From Euptelea pleiosperma (taxonomy: Eukaryota; Streptophyta; Magnoliopsida; Ranunculales; Eupteleaceae), in contig CM068553.1 of NCBI GenBank assembly GCA_035048495.1, forward strand, positions 18,043,190 to 18,107,189: 64,000 nucleotides of DNA. The letters run 5' to 3'. The notes beneath the pieces were generated by a model that did no database searches, was not told the DNA's origin, and worked only from the letters and a program-made list of their open reading frames with translations. The position numbers and the translations under genes were made by a program. Below, in pieces: positions 11,093-21,769 of this stretch (within the stretch, counting starts at the first letter, position 1; every line of letters starts with the position of its first letter).

Positions 11093-12616
11093 TGTAAGGA
11101 ATATTTTCATATTCTAGTTTGGCAAGTATTCCGTTTGACATAAAACATTCTTATAACCGTTCATACGAGCACCAATGTAGCTTTGAAGATGTCGTGGTAC
11201 GCATTCTTTGCCAACTATGTGAAGACAAAAAGACGAAGATCGCAAGAATCAGACAGTTGGTGACTTGAGTTATCTGAGTAACTACTACTTGTCCATTGAA
11301 GATCGTGTCTGCTTGCATAGGAAGGTAAGTGACTTAGTAACCATAGGAATAGGATATTAAAAAATGTTAATATAATGGTTGAACCAAGTCAAAGGACAGA
11401 CCCAAATCAAGTCAGTGCAAAAAGAAGTAAAATATTGACTAAGGGGAAGCCCAATCAATTGGAGTTTACTCTGCAATCGATTGGACCATACGGGACAGAA
11501 GAATCCCTGAGTACAATCGATTGGACCTATATGTAATCTCGATTGGACCATGCAGGACAGAACTTCCAAAGTGAACAATCGATTGGATCATGTGTACAAT
11601 TAATTGCAATTACGAACAAAAAACCATCCATATAGTACAATCGATTGGACCTAAAGTACAATCAATTGGACCGGAGTACAATCGATTGGACTTTATAGAA
11701 ATAGTCTCATTTCAGATTCAATTTTCATGTTCCTACTTTCTCATTACTTACATGACCTTGGGCTTCTGATCTCTTATAAATAGAACCTCTTTGTGACTTA
11801 GAAGAACACACATTGACTGACAACAAAGAGAGTTTTCTAAATTAGAGTTGTCCATTGCGAAGAGCAAAAGGTTTAGCTTTTACTGTTATCCTTGAAAGAT
11901 TCTCTTCCATTTCTATCGAAGCTTAGAGTGTGATTTTTCCTGTGCCTAGGTTATCCATCTAATACCTTAATCTAGTAAGCCAGAGAGTATTAGTGTGTCT
12001 CAACACTATTTGAGCAACTTTGGGGTTCAAGGTCTACTAAATCATTTACTTCGATAGAGACCCTTGAGTGAGAATTAAGATCAAGGTTTACTGATCGACC
12101 GTAGGTTTGGGGTGTACCAAACTTAACAAGTGGCAAAGGCTTCATGATTGGAAGGCGCGCATGTGACTTGTAGCGTGGAGCTAGAGAACATGGACGCGCC
12201 GACAGTTGGCCTTGGCTAAGATTGGAAGTTGTATTGACAACGGTGTTGCGTAGGTAACTTCTTTAACTCGAAACTTCTCAATTAGTAATACTTTCCATCT
12301 AGACGTGATCCCGTTGTTTTCCTTGGCTAAGGTTTCCACGTATAAAACCTCACATGTGTTCTGGTGTTGATTGTTTGTGTTCTGCATAACTGTTAGATTA
12401 ATCTAAATAAGAAAGAGACAATATATCACGGAGACATATTTATTCAAAGTCGATTGTGATAATCTCCTTGTTATCAATTAACTATTTAGTTGTGTTGCAT
12501 ACGATTTAGTTTACCCCTTCTGGACTAGTAAACTATGTTAGGTTAAAAGAAAATTTTAATACCTAATCAAGCCCCCCTTTTAGGTATTCGAAATAAAGAA
12601 AATGGACTGAATTCCA
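11093..12616 (+). repeat. LTR A1 (5' LTR of family A)
   Basis: Begins TGTAAGGAATATTTTCATAT and ends AATTCCA, with the primer site starting 2 bp further on. A TATA box (CTTATAAATAGAACC) lies near 11772. U5 carries the CCCCCCTTTTAGGTATTC block. By eye it is clearly more diverged from A5 than A3 is from A5. Confidence 0.85.
11453..11690. promoter_or_regulatory. Array of CAATCGATTGG palindromic motifs in U3 of LTR A1
   Basis: About nine copies of CAATCGATTGG or one-base variants lie in about 240 bp directly upstream of the TATA box. The full form TCCAATCGATTGGA is a perfect palindrome. Similar arrays occur in LTRs A2 (15170-15475), A3 (20040-20130 and 36095-36280) and A5 (38288-38575). The position upstream of the core promoter suggests a U3 control element; palindromic motif arrays in Sirevirus LTRs are known from maize. 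Confidence 0.65.
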
Positions 12617-12618
12617 AT

Positions 12619-12633
12619 TGGTATCATAGCGGG
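12619..12633 (+). promoter_or_regulatory. Primer binding site, family A
   Basis: TGGTATCATAGCGGG directly after the LTR. It matches the initiator-Met tRNA type site (TGGTATCAGAGC) with one difference in the first 12 bases. Confidence 0.8.
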
Positions 12634-12739
12634 TCATTCAACTAAAGGTTTAATCACATGAGTGAGTTCCTGCAGATCAGTCTGATCTTTTCATTTATGA
12701 AAAATGTAAAGAGAAGTTGGTAATACATCCAGACCTCCA

Positions 12740-14818
12740 TTATTTTATTGAGAAGACTATGCTTACTGGAAAGCAAATATGATGACCTTTCTCAAATCTA
12801 CTGATGAGAGGGTCTGGATGTCAGTAGTCGATGGTTGGTCACCACCTACTATTACTATGGATGAAAAAATAGTTCTCAAACCCAAAACCTAATAGAATAA
12901 GGATGACGTAGAAGAATGTTGTCTAAATAGCAATGGGTTGAACGCCATTTTCAATACTATGGATAGGAATGGGTTTCATAGAATCTCTACCTGTACACTT
13001 GTTAAAGAAACGTGTGATATTTTAAAAATTATCCACGAAGGTACGTCAGCAGTCAAGATATCTAAATTACAAATGCTGACTACTAAGTTTGAATCCATGA
13101 GAATGGAGGAGAATGAGACTTTCACTGAGTTCTATGCCAAACTCAGTGACATTGTTAACTACAAGTTGGGTGAGAATATTCCTGAACCAAAAGTGTTTCA
13201 AAAAATTCTTAGATCGTTGCTTGATAGATTTCAAGCAAAGGTGACAACTATAGAGGAGAGCAAAGATGTTGACTCCCTCAAAATTGATGAACTGATTGGG
13301 TATCTTCAAATATATGAGATGAATTTGGGACAACTAAAGAAAGCGAAGGGTTTAGCCCTTAGAGCTATAGAAGCTCAAGACTCAGAGTCAGATGTTGACT
13401 CTGAAGTAGAGACGGCATTGTTCGTCAAGAAATTTAAAAAGTTTTTTTTTGTTCTAAAAATGATAAATTCAAGAACAATAAAATTTCTGATAAAATAAAG
13501 GACCATGCTAAACTTCATCAGAGAGGTAGCAAAAGTGACAAACCATCTAGGGGTAATCACTATATTGAACACCAATGTTTTAAATGTCAAGGGTTTTGTC
13601 ATTTTGCGAACATTTGCCCAAATAAAGAAGAGTGCGTACAAAGGCAAAGCTAAAGCCTTTAATGCTACTTGGGCTGTATAGTTAAAAGAAGATCCTGATG
13701 ACTCTAGCAACGATGAAAGGATTGATAAATTTACAGCTTTTGTTGCTAGATTGGTAAGCCCCTCTGGATCCCATGGAGAATCCAGAAATAATGATGTTGA
13801 GAGTTCTAAAGACTCTTACAATGGGGATTCCAACGATTTTGCAGTTGGTGTTAAGGAACTGTACGAAGAATCAATTAAATTCATCAAGGCTAACAAAGTG
13901 TTATCTGATAGATTTAAAATATTGGACTCTGAGAACAAAGCCTCACAACTGGACACCGAAAGATTAAAGGTATTAGTTGAAAAGTTTGAACAAGAGAACA
14001 AGTCTCTGTTAAATAGGAACAAGTCCCTGGAATGTGAATTCCAAACCTCTGTACAAGACAAGAAATCCCTTGAGAATGAAATTCTCAAACTGAAAAGGGA
14101 TATGTCATGTTTTTCATCTAGCACTGTAAAACTTGATGAAATTCTGCAAGTGAGAAAATTTTATGGTGATAAGAGAGGTTTGGGTTACAAACCAAAGCAA
14201 GACTATGCTTCGACTTCCAAAACTACATTTGCGAAAGCTAAACTCGTTCCCACTTCAATTGTTGACCAAAATAAATCTGTCAAAAATAATCGCTTCTGTG
14301 CGTATTGTAAAAATTTAAGTCATGTGATACAAAACTGTTTCAAGCTGAGGAAAGGTAACAAGACTTCTTCTAAGATGAATAATTCTATTAAGAAAGATCT
14401 TAACTTGACTCGGAATGTGAGCAGTAAGAAAAATCTTCTAAAGGAGAATCATGAGAGTCATAATTTGAACTATCTATCCAAGAAGATGAAAGACCTACTG
14501 CAAAGGTCTAAAATTTTGAACAGGAAGATTGAGTCCCTTGAGAAGCTTAAAAGTTCTCAGAGTTACACAACTCAAAAGATGATTGAACCCAAGATAAAAA
14601 TTCCACCCACCAAAGTTAAATCCATTTGGGTAAGGAAGATTCCTTGCGGTGTAATGCCAACACCACTGGTAATAAACAATTCAAAAGTAGCACCTGGCTA
14701 CTTGATAGTGGTTGTTCTAGGCACGTTGCCGAGAATAAGAAAATGTTTACTTCCTTTGAAGTTCTACCCGGAGATGAGTCGATGATTTATGCTGATCATA
14801 ATTTAGGTCATATCACTT
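12740..14818 (+). pseudogene. Family A copia gag and start of protease
   Basis: Gag forms the particle that packages the element RNA. In order: a DUF4219-like start (NYAYWKANMMTFLKSTDERVW, about 12755-12815); a UBN2/gag domain at 12938-13330 (KLQMLTTKFESMRM, LRSLLDRFQAKVTTIEES); a first CCHC knuckle CFKCQGFCHFANIC near 13575; a long coiled coil from 13850 to 14130; a second CCHC CAYCKNLSHVIQNC near 14300; and the protease active-site segment WLLDSGCSRHV near 14693. The frame ends abruptly at 14818, where LTR A2 starts. Several stops and frameshifts occur, for instance near 12890 and 13495. Integrase, RT and RNase H of this copy are missing. Confidence 0.85.
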
Positions 14819-16488
14819 TGTAAGGAATATTTTCATATTCTATGTTTGGCAAAGATTTCATGTGACATAAAAATATTCATGTAACCGTTCCTACGAGCAC
14901 CAGTGTAGTGTGAAGATGTCGTGGTACGCATACTTCGTCAATTACGTGAAGACTAGAAGACAGAGACAACAAGAATCAGACGGTTGACGACAGGAGTCAT
15001 CTGAGTAACTACCCATTTGTCTGTCGGTTATAGATTGTGTACGCTCACTTAGGAAGGTAAGTGACTTAGTGGCCATAGGAATAGGTTTAAATGAATAAAA
15101 TATAATGGTCAAACATAGTCATTGGACAGACCCGAGTCTTAGTCAAAGTTATTGACTTCTGGGAGAGTCCGATCGATTAGACTATTTGGGCCAATCGATT
15201 GGAGGCCTTTGTAAAATCGATTGGAGTCTATGAGACAGAACATGATCAAAGCCCAATCGATTGGACACATCTGTAAATTCGATTGGAGTTTACGAGACAG
15301 AACATGATCATAGCCCAATCGATTGGAGACCTCTGTAAAATCGATTGGAGCCTATGGGACAGAAACTTATTTAAGTCCGATCGATTGGACTATGAACAAT
15401 CGATTGGATTTACGAAGAAAAAAACCCTTTCATACAAGGCCAATCAATTGGACCCAGAGTACAATCGATTGGACTTCATGCAGATTGAGTCTTTCTTAGA
15501 TCCAAAATTCTATTTCCCACTATTCCACGTTCTACAAGGCTCAGGGTTACGAATTCTATAAATATAACCTTTCTATACCTTCTCTAAATACACTTCTACA
15601 CTTCAATAGAGAGAAGAAAATGTTTAGTTTTTAAAGTGTTTATTCGAAGAGCAAGAAGCTTTTTATTTCATAAACATCTTGTGAGCTTGTTGATCCATTA
15701 CGCATAAACATCTGAGTAACTGCCCATTTGTCGGTTATAGATCTTGTTGATCCATTAGTCATCTAAGTAATGGATCAAGCAATTGGCTTTGTTTGATCCA
15801 TTAAAAAGCAATTGCTTGATCCATTACTCAGCTTAGGTCTTCCACTTAGAAATTTAACCTAGTAGCCTAAGTGTACTTGTGTGACTCAACATCATTAAGC
15901 AACCTAGGGTTCAAGGTGTACTGAATCCTTCACCTTCAGCAAAGGCTGGAGTGTTCAGAATTAAGATCGGAGTGGCCGATCGATGGTAGGTTTGTGGTGT
16001 ACCAAACTGAACAAGTGGATAAGGCTTCTTGGCTAGGAGGGCACGCGTGGACTCATAGCGTTGATTCAGAGGACGTGGCCGCAACGACAATAGGCCTTGG
16101 CTAACGTTGGAAGCTGTATTTGCAACGGTGCTGCGTAGATAACCTTTGTTTCATTTAACTTTCTAGTTAGTGATACTTTCCGTCTAGACGTGGTCCCGTG
16201 GTTTTTCTTGGCTAAGGTTTCCACGTAAAAATCTCTTGTCTTGTGTGATTGTTTGTTTGTATTCCGCTATTCATACTGATTAGATTTAATGACGAAAAGA
16301 AAATATACCACGGATGTATATTCGATTTGAATCAGTTGTGATAATCTTTTATCAAACAACTAAGGCATGCGATTTTTTCCGCTACCATAGACCAGTAAAA
16401 CTATTTAGGTATAATTAATTTTAAACACCTAATCAACCCCCCCTTCTAGGTATTTCCGATTAAAAAGAATGGACCGGTGATTATTTCA
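14819..16488 (+). repeat. LTR A2 (diverged family A LTR)
   Basis: Starts TGTAAGGAATATTTTCATAT and ends TTATTTCA, followed by TTGTATCAGAGC (16491-16502), a primer site of the initiator-Met type. At 1670 bp it is longer than A1 and A5, partly because of extra sequence with an inverted repeat at about 15683-15835. U3 holds CAATCGATTGG motifs at 15170-15475; a TATA-like CTATAAATATAACC lies near 15553. It joins precisely onto the protease frame of A1, which suggests an element inserted there or a recombination at the LTR edge. Confidence 0.8.
15767..15827. repeat. 19-bp perfect inverted repeat inside LTR A2
   Basis: GTAATGGATCAAGCAATTG (15767-15785) and its exact reverse complement (15809-15827) are separated by 23 bp. 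It lies in a stretch with several GATCCATTA copies that LTRs A1 and A5 lack. Confidence 0.8.
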
Positions 16489-16700
16489 ATTTGTATCAGA
16501 GCTAGGTTATTCTATTAAAGGTTTAATCATTTGAATTTAGATTCCTGTAAAACCAGTTGTTGACAGTGAAATGTGGATCGTAACGAAAATCACGACCAAG
16601 GGACGTGAAAGCGGACTATCAAAGTCAAAGTCAAACCGTTAGCAGTGGACCAATCAGAGTAGATGATTAGGATAGGATATTCTTTTTAAGGAGATGATCA
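16489..16700 (+). other. Leader of the A2 unit, gag-pol deleted
   Basis: The first about 60 bp after the primer site resemble the A1 leader (CTATTAAAGGTTTAATCA). After that the similarity stops and the sequence passes into the hairpin array with no gag or pol, so this unit is an internally deleted, non-autonomous derivative. Confidence 0.6.
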
Positions 16701-17392
16701 TATACGGTTGTATAGAGGATAAGAGTACACAACCGTATTCAGTCAGAAATAGCATAACTAGTGCGAATTTCAAGAAAAATGAAGATGGTCAGTTTTAAGC
16801 AGAACCAGCCCAATTACCCAAGAAGAAACTGCATACAGTTGTGTAAAACATGCAGATACACAACCGTATGCCCTAAGATTTGACATAGGGTTGGATTTTT
16901 GTATAAAGGGCATACCTCAATTTCTGAGCCAACCACCCACAGATCAGAGAGATAAATTATATACGGTTGTGTAGGAAGAAAAGCTACACAATTGTATGGA
17001 GTCAGATCTGGAAGATCTATGGTCAAAAATGAGAAAAAGTACACGTGCTCTTTTTCTCGAGATTCGTGCGGTGGGATGAAATACTATTCACATACAGTTG
17101 TGTAGGATCTCCTCCTACACAACCGTATGCAATTACATTTCCAAAAATACCCTTCATATCCCAAGAAAAGCATCCATGCCATTTTCCTTAAGATGCGTGT
17201 AGAGGATTCAAAAAGTAATGATATTCGGTTGTGTAGGACCTCCTCCTACACAACCGTATGCAGTTAAAATTTTAGGGAGATCTCTAATTTGTCCAGTAAA
17301 GCACACATGTCATTTTTCTCGAAAAGCATACAGAATCTGTCAGAGTTAGTACCATACGGTTGTGTATCTCTAGGGACCCTACAACCGTATGC
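16701..17392. promoter_or_regulatory. Six hairpins in a tandem array with 130-bp period
   Basis: An inverted pair of the form ATACGGTTGTGTAGGA ... TCCTACACAACCGTAT recurs six times. The left arms start at about 16701, 16832, 16961, 17092, 17222 and 17353, giving spacings of 129-131 bp. Each hairpin spans about 40 bp. The spacers are also related to one another (for instance AAAGCATCCATGCCATTTTC and AAAGCACACATGTCATTTTT), so the whole is a tandem repeat of about 130-bp units. A TATA box follows about 100 bp downstream and then the eroded third frame. A role as an internal promoter or silencing target is inference. Confidence 0.8.
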
Positions 17393-17489
17393 AATTTTTT
17401 TAAAGATTATTTGTAATTTTTTATTATTTTAATCATTTTTTCCTTATAAAGGTGAGTCTGCAACATATGCAGACCCCTCCCCAAAACTC

Positions 17490-17497
17490 TATAAATA
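17490..17497 (+). promoter_or_regulatory. TATA box downstream of the hairpin array
   Basis: TATAAATA within ACTCTATAAATAGAGAACTC, about 98 bp after the last hairpin. It is the same kind of TATA context as in the family A LTR (CTTATAAATAGAACC). Confidence 0.5.
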
Positions 17498-17939
17498 GAG
17501 AACTCTGGGGACAGAAAAAAGGATCTTCTCCTATTTTATTGTGATAAAGCTATACTCTGTCAAAATTCATCTAGAATTTGACTTAGTGTTTTCCTTCAGT
17601 GTATGTGAGATTTACCGAAAAAATACAGAATCTCAAGTTCAGATATCCCGTGCAACACTAGTAAAAAGGTAATCCCTAATGAACTATACCGGATAGATGT
17701 TCTTCTTCTAAGGACTCTATGCCGGGTTACTACATGATCAATGCTTGAGTGACATACTCCCCGTCTTGAGGGGAATAGACTGAAGCAAGAGAACAAGCCT
17801 ATCCTTTATGGGTCCAGGGGATTCCACTTAGGGTCGGAAAATGTTTAAGAATCCGGCACCTAGAATGTTATGGAGTTGTCTTGTCACATAGACGTTTCTG
17901 TCACATCATTTTAATGAACCTATTAATGTTATGGAGACC

Positions 17940-19025
17940 CGAAGATCTTCTCCTTCTTAATGAACCTATTAATGTTATTGATATCTGAAGATTTTCTCTC
18001 CATTGTTTAAAAACAGGACGCTTAAAAGATAATCATGGACTAATCAATGAATTAGTTGAATCATACCCCTTTGAGACTATCTAAGTAAAGGACGACTCCA
18101 TTTAACAATGTTTGAAACTGTTGGATGCATTTTGGACATTCCCCAATCTCTCAGTGTGACAGGCTGAGAGACCCATTCAGCATGACTAAATTAAGATAAC
18201 CTTCATGGGGAATGATGAACTGGAAGTGACATTAATCAATAAACCTCCAGTTACGTTTGTGGTTGTTTGAAATGACGATGTTAGTGAAGGACAATTCAGC
18301 CAAGTTCTGCTGTATAAAATGGATGCTATTATGTCTGTGGTTTTTTAGAAGAGACAACACATACTGTATTTCCACTCTCATGAACTAACAGAGACCATTC
18401 ATACCCTGGGAACCCTAGAAATGACACAAGCACACACACGGCCTGCTCCCAGTCTCATGGGTTGCCCAACTGCGCCCGACAATATGGTGCCATTACCGGG
18501 GACCTGTACTACTTGTTCTTTACTTCAGTCCCTCCCACCAAAGGATGAGGGGCTGTTTGCACAGATTTGATAAATCTATTTTAATTGATGGGTGAGACGG
18601 ATGGATTTTTACTCAATACCATGTTTGGCGTGTATGCATCATGTAATCTAGCAAACCGTTAATGCAACCTCAGGAGGCTGAGAGTGATGATAGCATTGAT
18701 GATCTTCTGACCGACGACACCCCCCCCAGAGTAGGTATTTGGAGATCAACATGCAGATGTAGAGATGAGCCTTTCAGTTACGCTAGAGTCTCTTGATCAT
18801 CGGATGGATGTCTTTGATCAGCGACTTGGAGCATATGACGAGAGGACTTCACAGCATCTCCAGTGCATTGAGGACTGACAGACTACTGAGTTCGAGCAGA
18901 TGACAGGCACGCTGACCAGCATGCAGAGCTTTATGGAGTTTCAGTTTGTTCAGCTTGGTTTTGGTTTGAGACCTCCTGTTCCGAAGCCATATCCTCCTCA
19001 TGATGGTGCTGGAAAATCACTTTAA
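17940..19025 (+). pseudogene. Eroded third (post-pol) reading frame of family A
   Basis: Sirevirus-type copia elements carry an extra frame between pol and the 3' LTR, often called env-like. Here one frame is readable in pieces between stops: LINELVESYPFETI near 18040, INKPPVTFVVV near 18240, and a C-terminal part near 18750-19025 beginning ADVEMSLSVTLESLDHRMDV and running on with QRLGAYDERTSQHLQ, which looks like a coiled coil. No membrane segment or family motif can be confirmed. Position and C-terminal style match the better-preserved frame of family B at 30039-31172. The DNA from 17500 to 17940 would be its leader and N-terminal part. Confidence 0.5.
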
Positions 19026-19299
19026 ATAGTTCTTTTGTACTATCTCTTTGCGAGTTCTCTGAGTTATCTATTTCTTTTGTTTCTGAGACTATTGTACATA
19101 GATAAACTCGTAGTTATGTTGGTTGTACTTTGCTGTATTTTTTCTTCATCTATGTACCAGAGTATAAACCATTTTATTATGATATGACATTATGTTGCTT
19201 GTGATTTATCTTGTTAGATCCTTGTTGCAGTTGTTCTTCAGTTCTATATTCAATGCATGCAAGTTATCTGCTTATAAAAATGTACATTTGTCATTCTGT

Positions 19300-19679
19300 G
19301 ACAAAAAATGGGAGAGAAAAATCAAAAAAGGTAAACAAGTTAATACATGAGATAGGGGGAGAAATTTAGGGGGGAAAAATCTTATTTATTTTTCCAATTA
19401 CTCTACATTGTCTACTAGTTCATGTTAATTCGATGTGCAATTAATTACTCACTGCATATTTTACAATTCTTTATCTATTCACTGCTGATGATATTACATG
19501 GTATGTATTGTTGGTGGGTGCAGAAAATAAATCAAAGTTAATATTTTCTATCTGTTAGTTATCTCCGAGTGACTGTCAGATAGTAAGTGTATCGTATAAA
19601 AGGTTGGGAATGTATTCTTTATTTTTGTTTACTATTTATAAGATTAATATTTTGTCACAGAAATGCCAAAGGGGGAGAT
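19300..19679 (+). promoter_or_regulatory. Multiple polypurine tracts before LTR A3
   Basis: Purine runs occur near 19305 (ATGGGAGAGAAAAAT), near 19350-19380 (ATAGGGGGAGAAA and GGGGGGAAAAA), and directly at the LTR (AAAGGGGGAGA, 19669-19679 region). Multiple tracts upstream of the 3' LTR are a Sirevirus trait. The same series is seen before LTR A5 (37551-37930), where the last tract has changed to AAAAGAGGAGA. Confidence 0.65.
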
Positions 19680-20150
19680 TGTAAGGAATATTTTTATATT
19701 CTAGTTTAGCAAGTATTCCGTTTGACACAAAATATTCTTGTAACCGTTCCAACAAGCACTAGTGTAGCTTTGACGATGTCATGTTATACATTCTTCGCCA
19801 ACTACGTGAAGACTAAAATACGAATATCGCAAGAATCAGACAGTTGACGACTTGAGTCATCTGAGTAATTGCTACTTGTCCGATAGAAGACCATGTCTGT
19901 TCGCATAGGAAGGTAAGTGACTTAGTGACAATAGGAATATGATATTAGAAGATGTTAATATAATGGTTGAACCAAGTCAAAGGACAGACCCAAGTCGATT
20001 CAGTGCAAAAAGAAGTAAAATATTCACTAAGGGGAAGTCCAATCGATTGGACCTCTGTATACAATCAATTGGACATACGGGACTGAAGAATCTCTGAGTA
20101 CAATCGATTAGAGTTTACTCTACAATCGATTGGACCAATCCGATGGATTT
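19680..20150 (+). repeat. LTR A3, first part
   Basis: Starts TGTAAGGAATATTTTTATAT after the polypurine tract. It is interrupted at 20150 by family B and resumes at 36091. It shares details with A5 not found in A1, such as ACACAAAATATTCTTG, CCAACAAGCACTA and the GGACC...GATGG junction. Confidence 0.85.
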
Positions 20151-21695
20151 TGAAAAGTTTTAACTGTCAAATCCCAAGAATACTTAGTTCTTCGATAATA
20201 TATATATTGTTGTGCCTCGAATCCCCTGAAGACTGAAGTATCAAAGATCAAGTGAACTTCGACAAAACAAATCAAAGAAGGATTAAAGCTGAAGAAGAAT
20301 CAACCCAAGTGTTCAAGATCAACTGAAGACAAAGTCAAGATTATCAAGCTCAACTGAAGACAAAGTCAAGTGATCAAGCTTAACCGAAGATAAAGTCAAA
20401 AGCTCAAGTACGTTCTCACTCAACGAACGTTCAACTATGAAGAAACTCGTGTTACGGCTACTTACGCAAATCTAAGGGTAAAACCGTGCATTGCTAACGG
20501 ATATTGATTTACCCTAGATGGTTCAGTGTTAGTCCGGGATCGTGTGTGAAACAAGAAGAAAAATTTTAAAAACTTTGGTAGTGTTATTTTATGGACAAAA
20601 TGGTCCAGCCGACTGGCCTTTATGAGCGAGCGACCGAAGGTCCGGTCGATCGGCCAAAAGGGTCTAGACGACCCTAACTCTTGGGTTTAGGATTTTTGTA
20701 AGAATACATGAGTAGGTGACCGACTAAAGGCTCGGTCGACCGGCCAATAGTGCGGTCGACCCCACCCGTTTCGGATCTCATTTGACAAAATCTTTTATGC
20801 GATTATAAGCGCATTTTGGCCCTTCAAACGGCTATATTCGGTACGGTTTTAGGAATGGGAGGCCTACTTATAAATTAGAGCCCTTTATTAGAATTAACCC
20901 AATCAAGAGATCTCTACTTTACTTTACTTGATTATAATTCTTTAAGCCCAGAGATCTGAAATTTGTGAGAGCTTCACCAGAGTAAAGTTGAGTATTCGTT
21001 GTGAAGGCTCTAAATGTTTGGAAGAGACTATTTGATTTTATTATTCTGCAAGAATCTTCTTTCAAGAAGAGGATTACTCTTGGTAGAGTGTCTCTTGGGC
21101 GAATTCTTCTCCAAAAGATTTTCCATTCGACCGTATTCATCGAGAGGTAAGTGTTTCTATGATCCAATACCTTTTTGATAGAATCTGAAATTTATGAACA
21201 CTGTGTATTTTGTGATTGGTGGATGAATGAGGACTCATCTAACTAAGTTGTGGATTGTAGATCCATGAGAAAAGAATTTCTCTAAATAGACTACTGGCCT
21301 AGGCTAACTCTCTAGGTGAGCGAGAAGCAATTCTCGTTAGATTAAGACTAAGTATAATCTGAGTTGGCTGATTATTTATTTCGATTGGAAATGTTATAAT
21401 GCATAATTGAAATCATATAATATTACTCGTGTTGAATATTGGGCAGTGGACATAGGTGCGGAGTCACCGAACCACTATAAATCTGAGTCTTGTGTGATTG
21501 TGAATGTTTGCATATTTGTTTCTCAATTTTTTTTCCATATCTATGATCTGTGGATGATTCATATTTTAATTGCTTGATCCTTTTCAGCCTTATGTGATCA
21601 ATAAATTTTTAATCTATAAAGAATTCGCAAAGGAATTAAAAATAGTCCTATTCACCCCCTCTAGGACTTAACTTGGTAATTAAAAGAAAATTTCA
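20151..21695 (+). repeat. 5' LTR of family B
   Basis: Starts TGAAAAGTTTTAACTGTCAA and ends AAATTTCA. The TATA box CTTATAAATTAGAGC lies near 20868. U5 contains CACCCCCTCTAGGACTTAA. A short tandem repeat (about 35 bp, based on CAACTGAAGACAAAGTCAAG) at 20320-20410 has three units here and two in the 3' LTR. The DNA matches the 3' LTR closely by eye. Confidence 0.88.
20600..20775. promoter_or_regulatory. GGTCGACC / GGTCGATCGG motif array in U3 of family B
   Basis: Several palindromic or near-palindromic motifs (GGTCGATCGGCC, GGTCGACCGGCC, GCGGTCGACC, CCGACTGGCC) lie within 180 bp upstream of the TATA box. The 3' LTR repeats the array at about 32318-32500. It is the family B counterpart of the CAATCGATTGG array of family A. 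Confidence 0.6.
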
Positions 21696-21697
21696 AT

Positions 21698-21713
21698 TGG
21701 TATCATAGCAAGG
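21698..21713 (+). promoter_or_regulatory. Primer binding site, family B
   Basis: TGGTATCATAGCAAGG, 2 bp after the LTR end. Initiator-Met tRNA type, almost the same as in family A. Confidence 0.8.
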
Positions 21714-21769
21714 TCACTTTGTGAAGGGCTTGACAACCCAAATGTGATCCTTAGTTCCCTTAGAATAAC

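Noticed and set aside
17596..17796. Minus-strand 66-codon frame
   Set aside because: No family features and it lies in the leader of the eroded third frame of family A.
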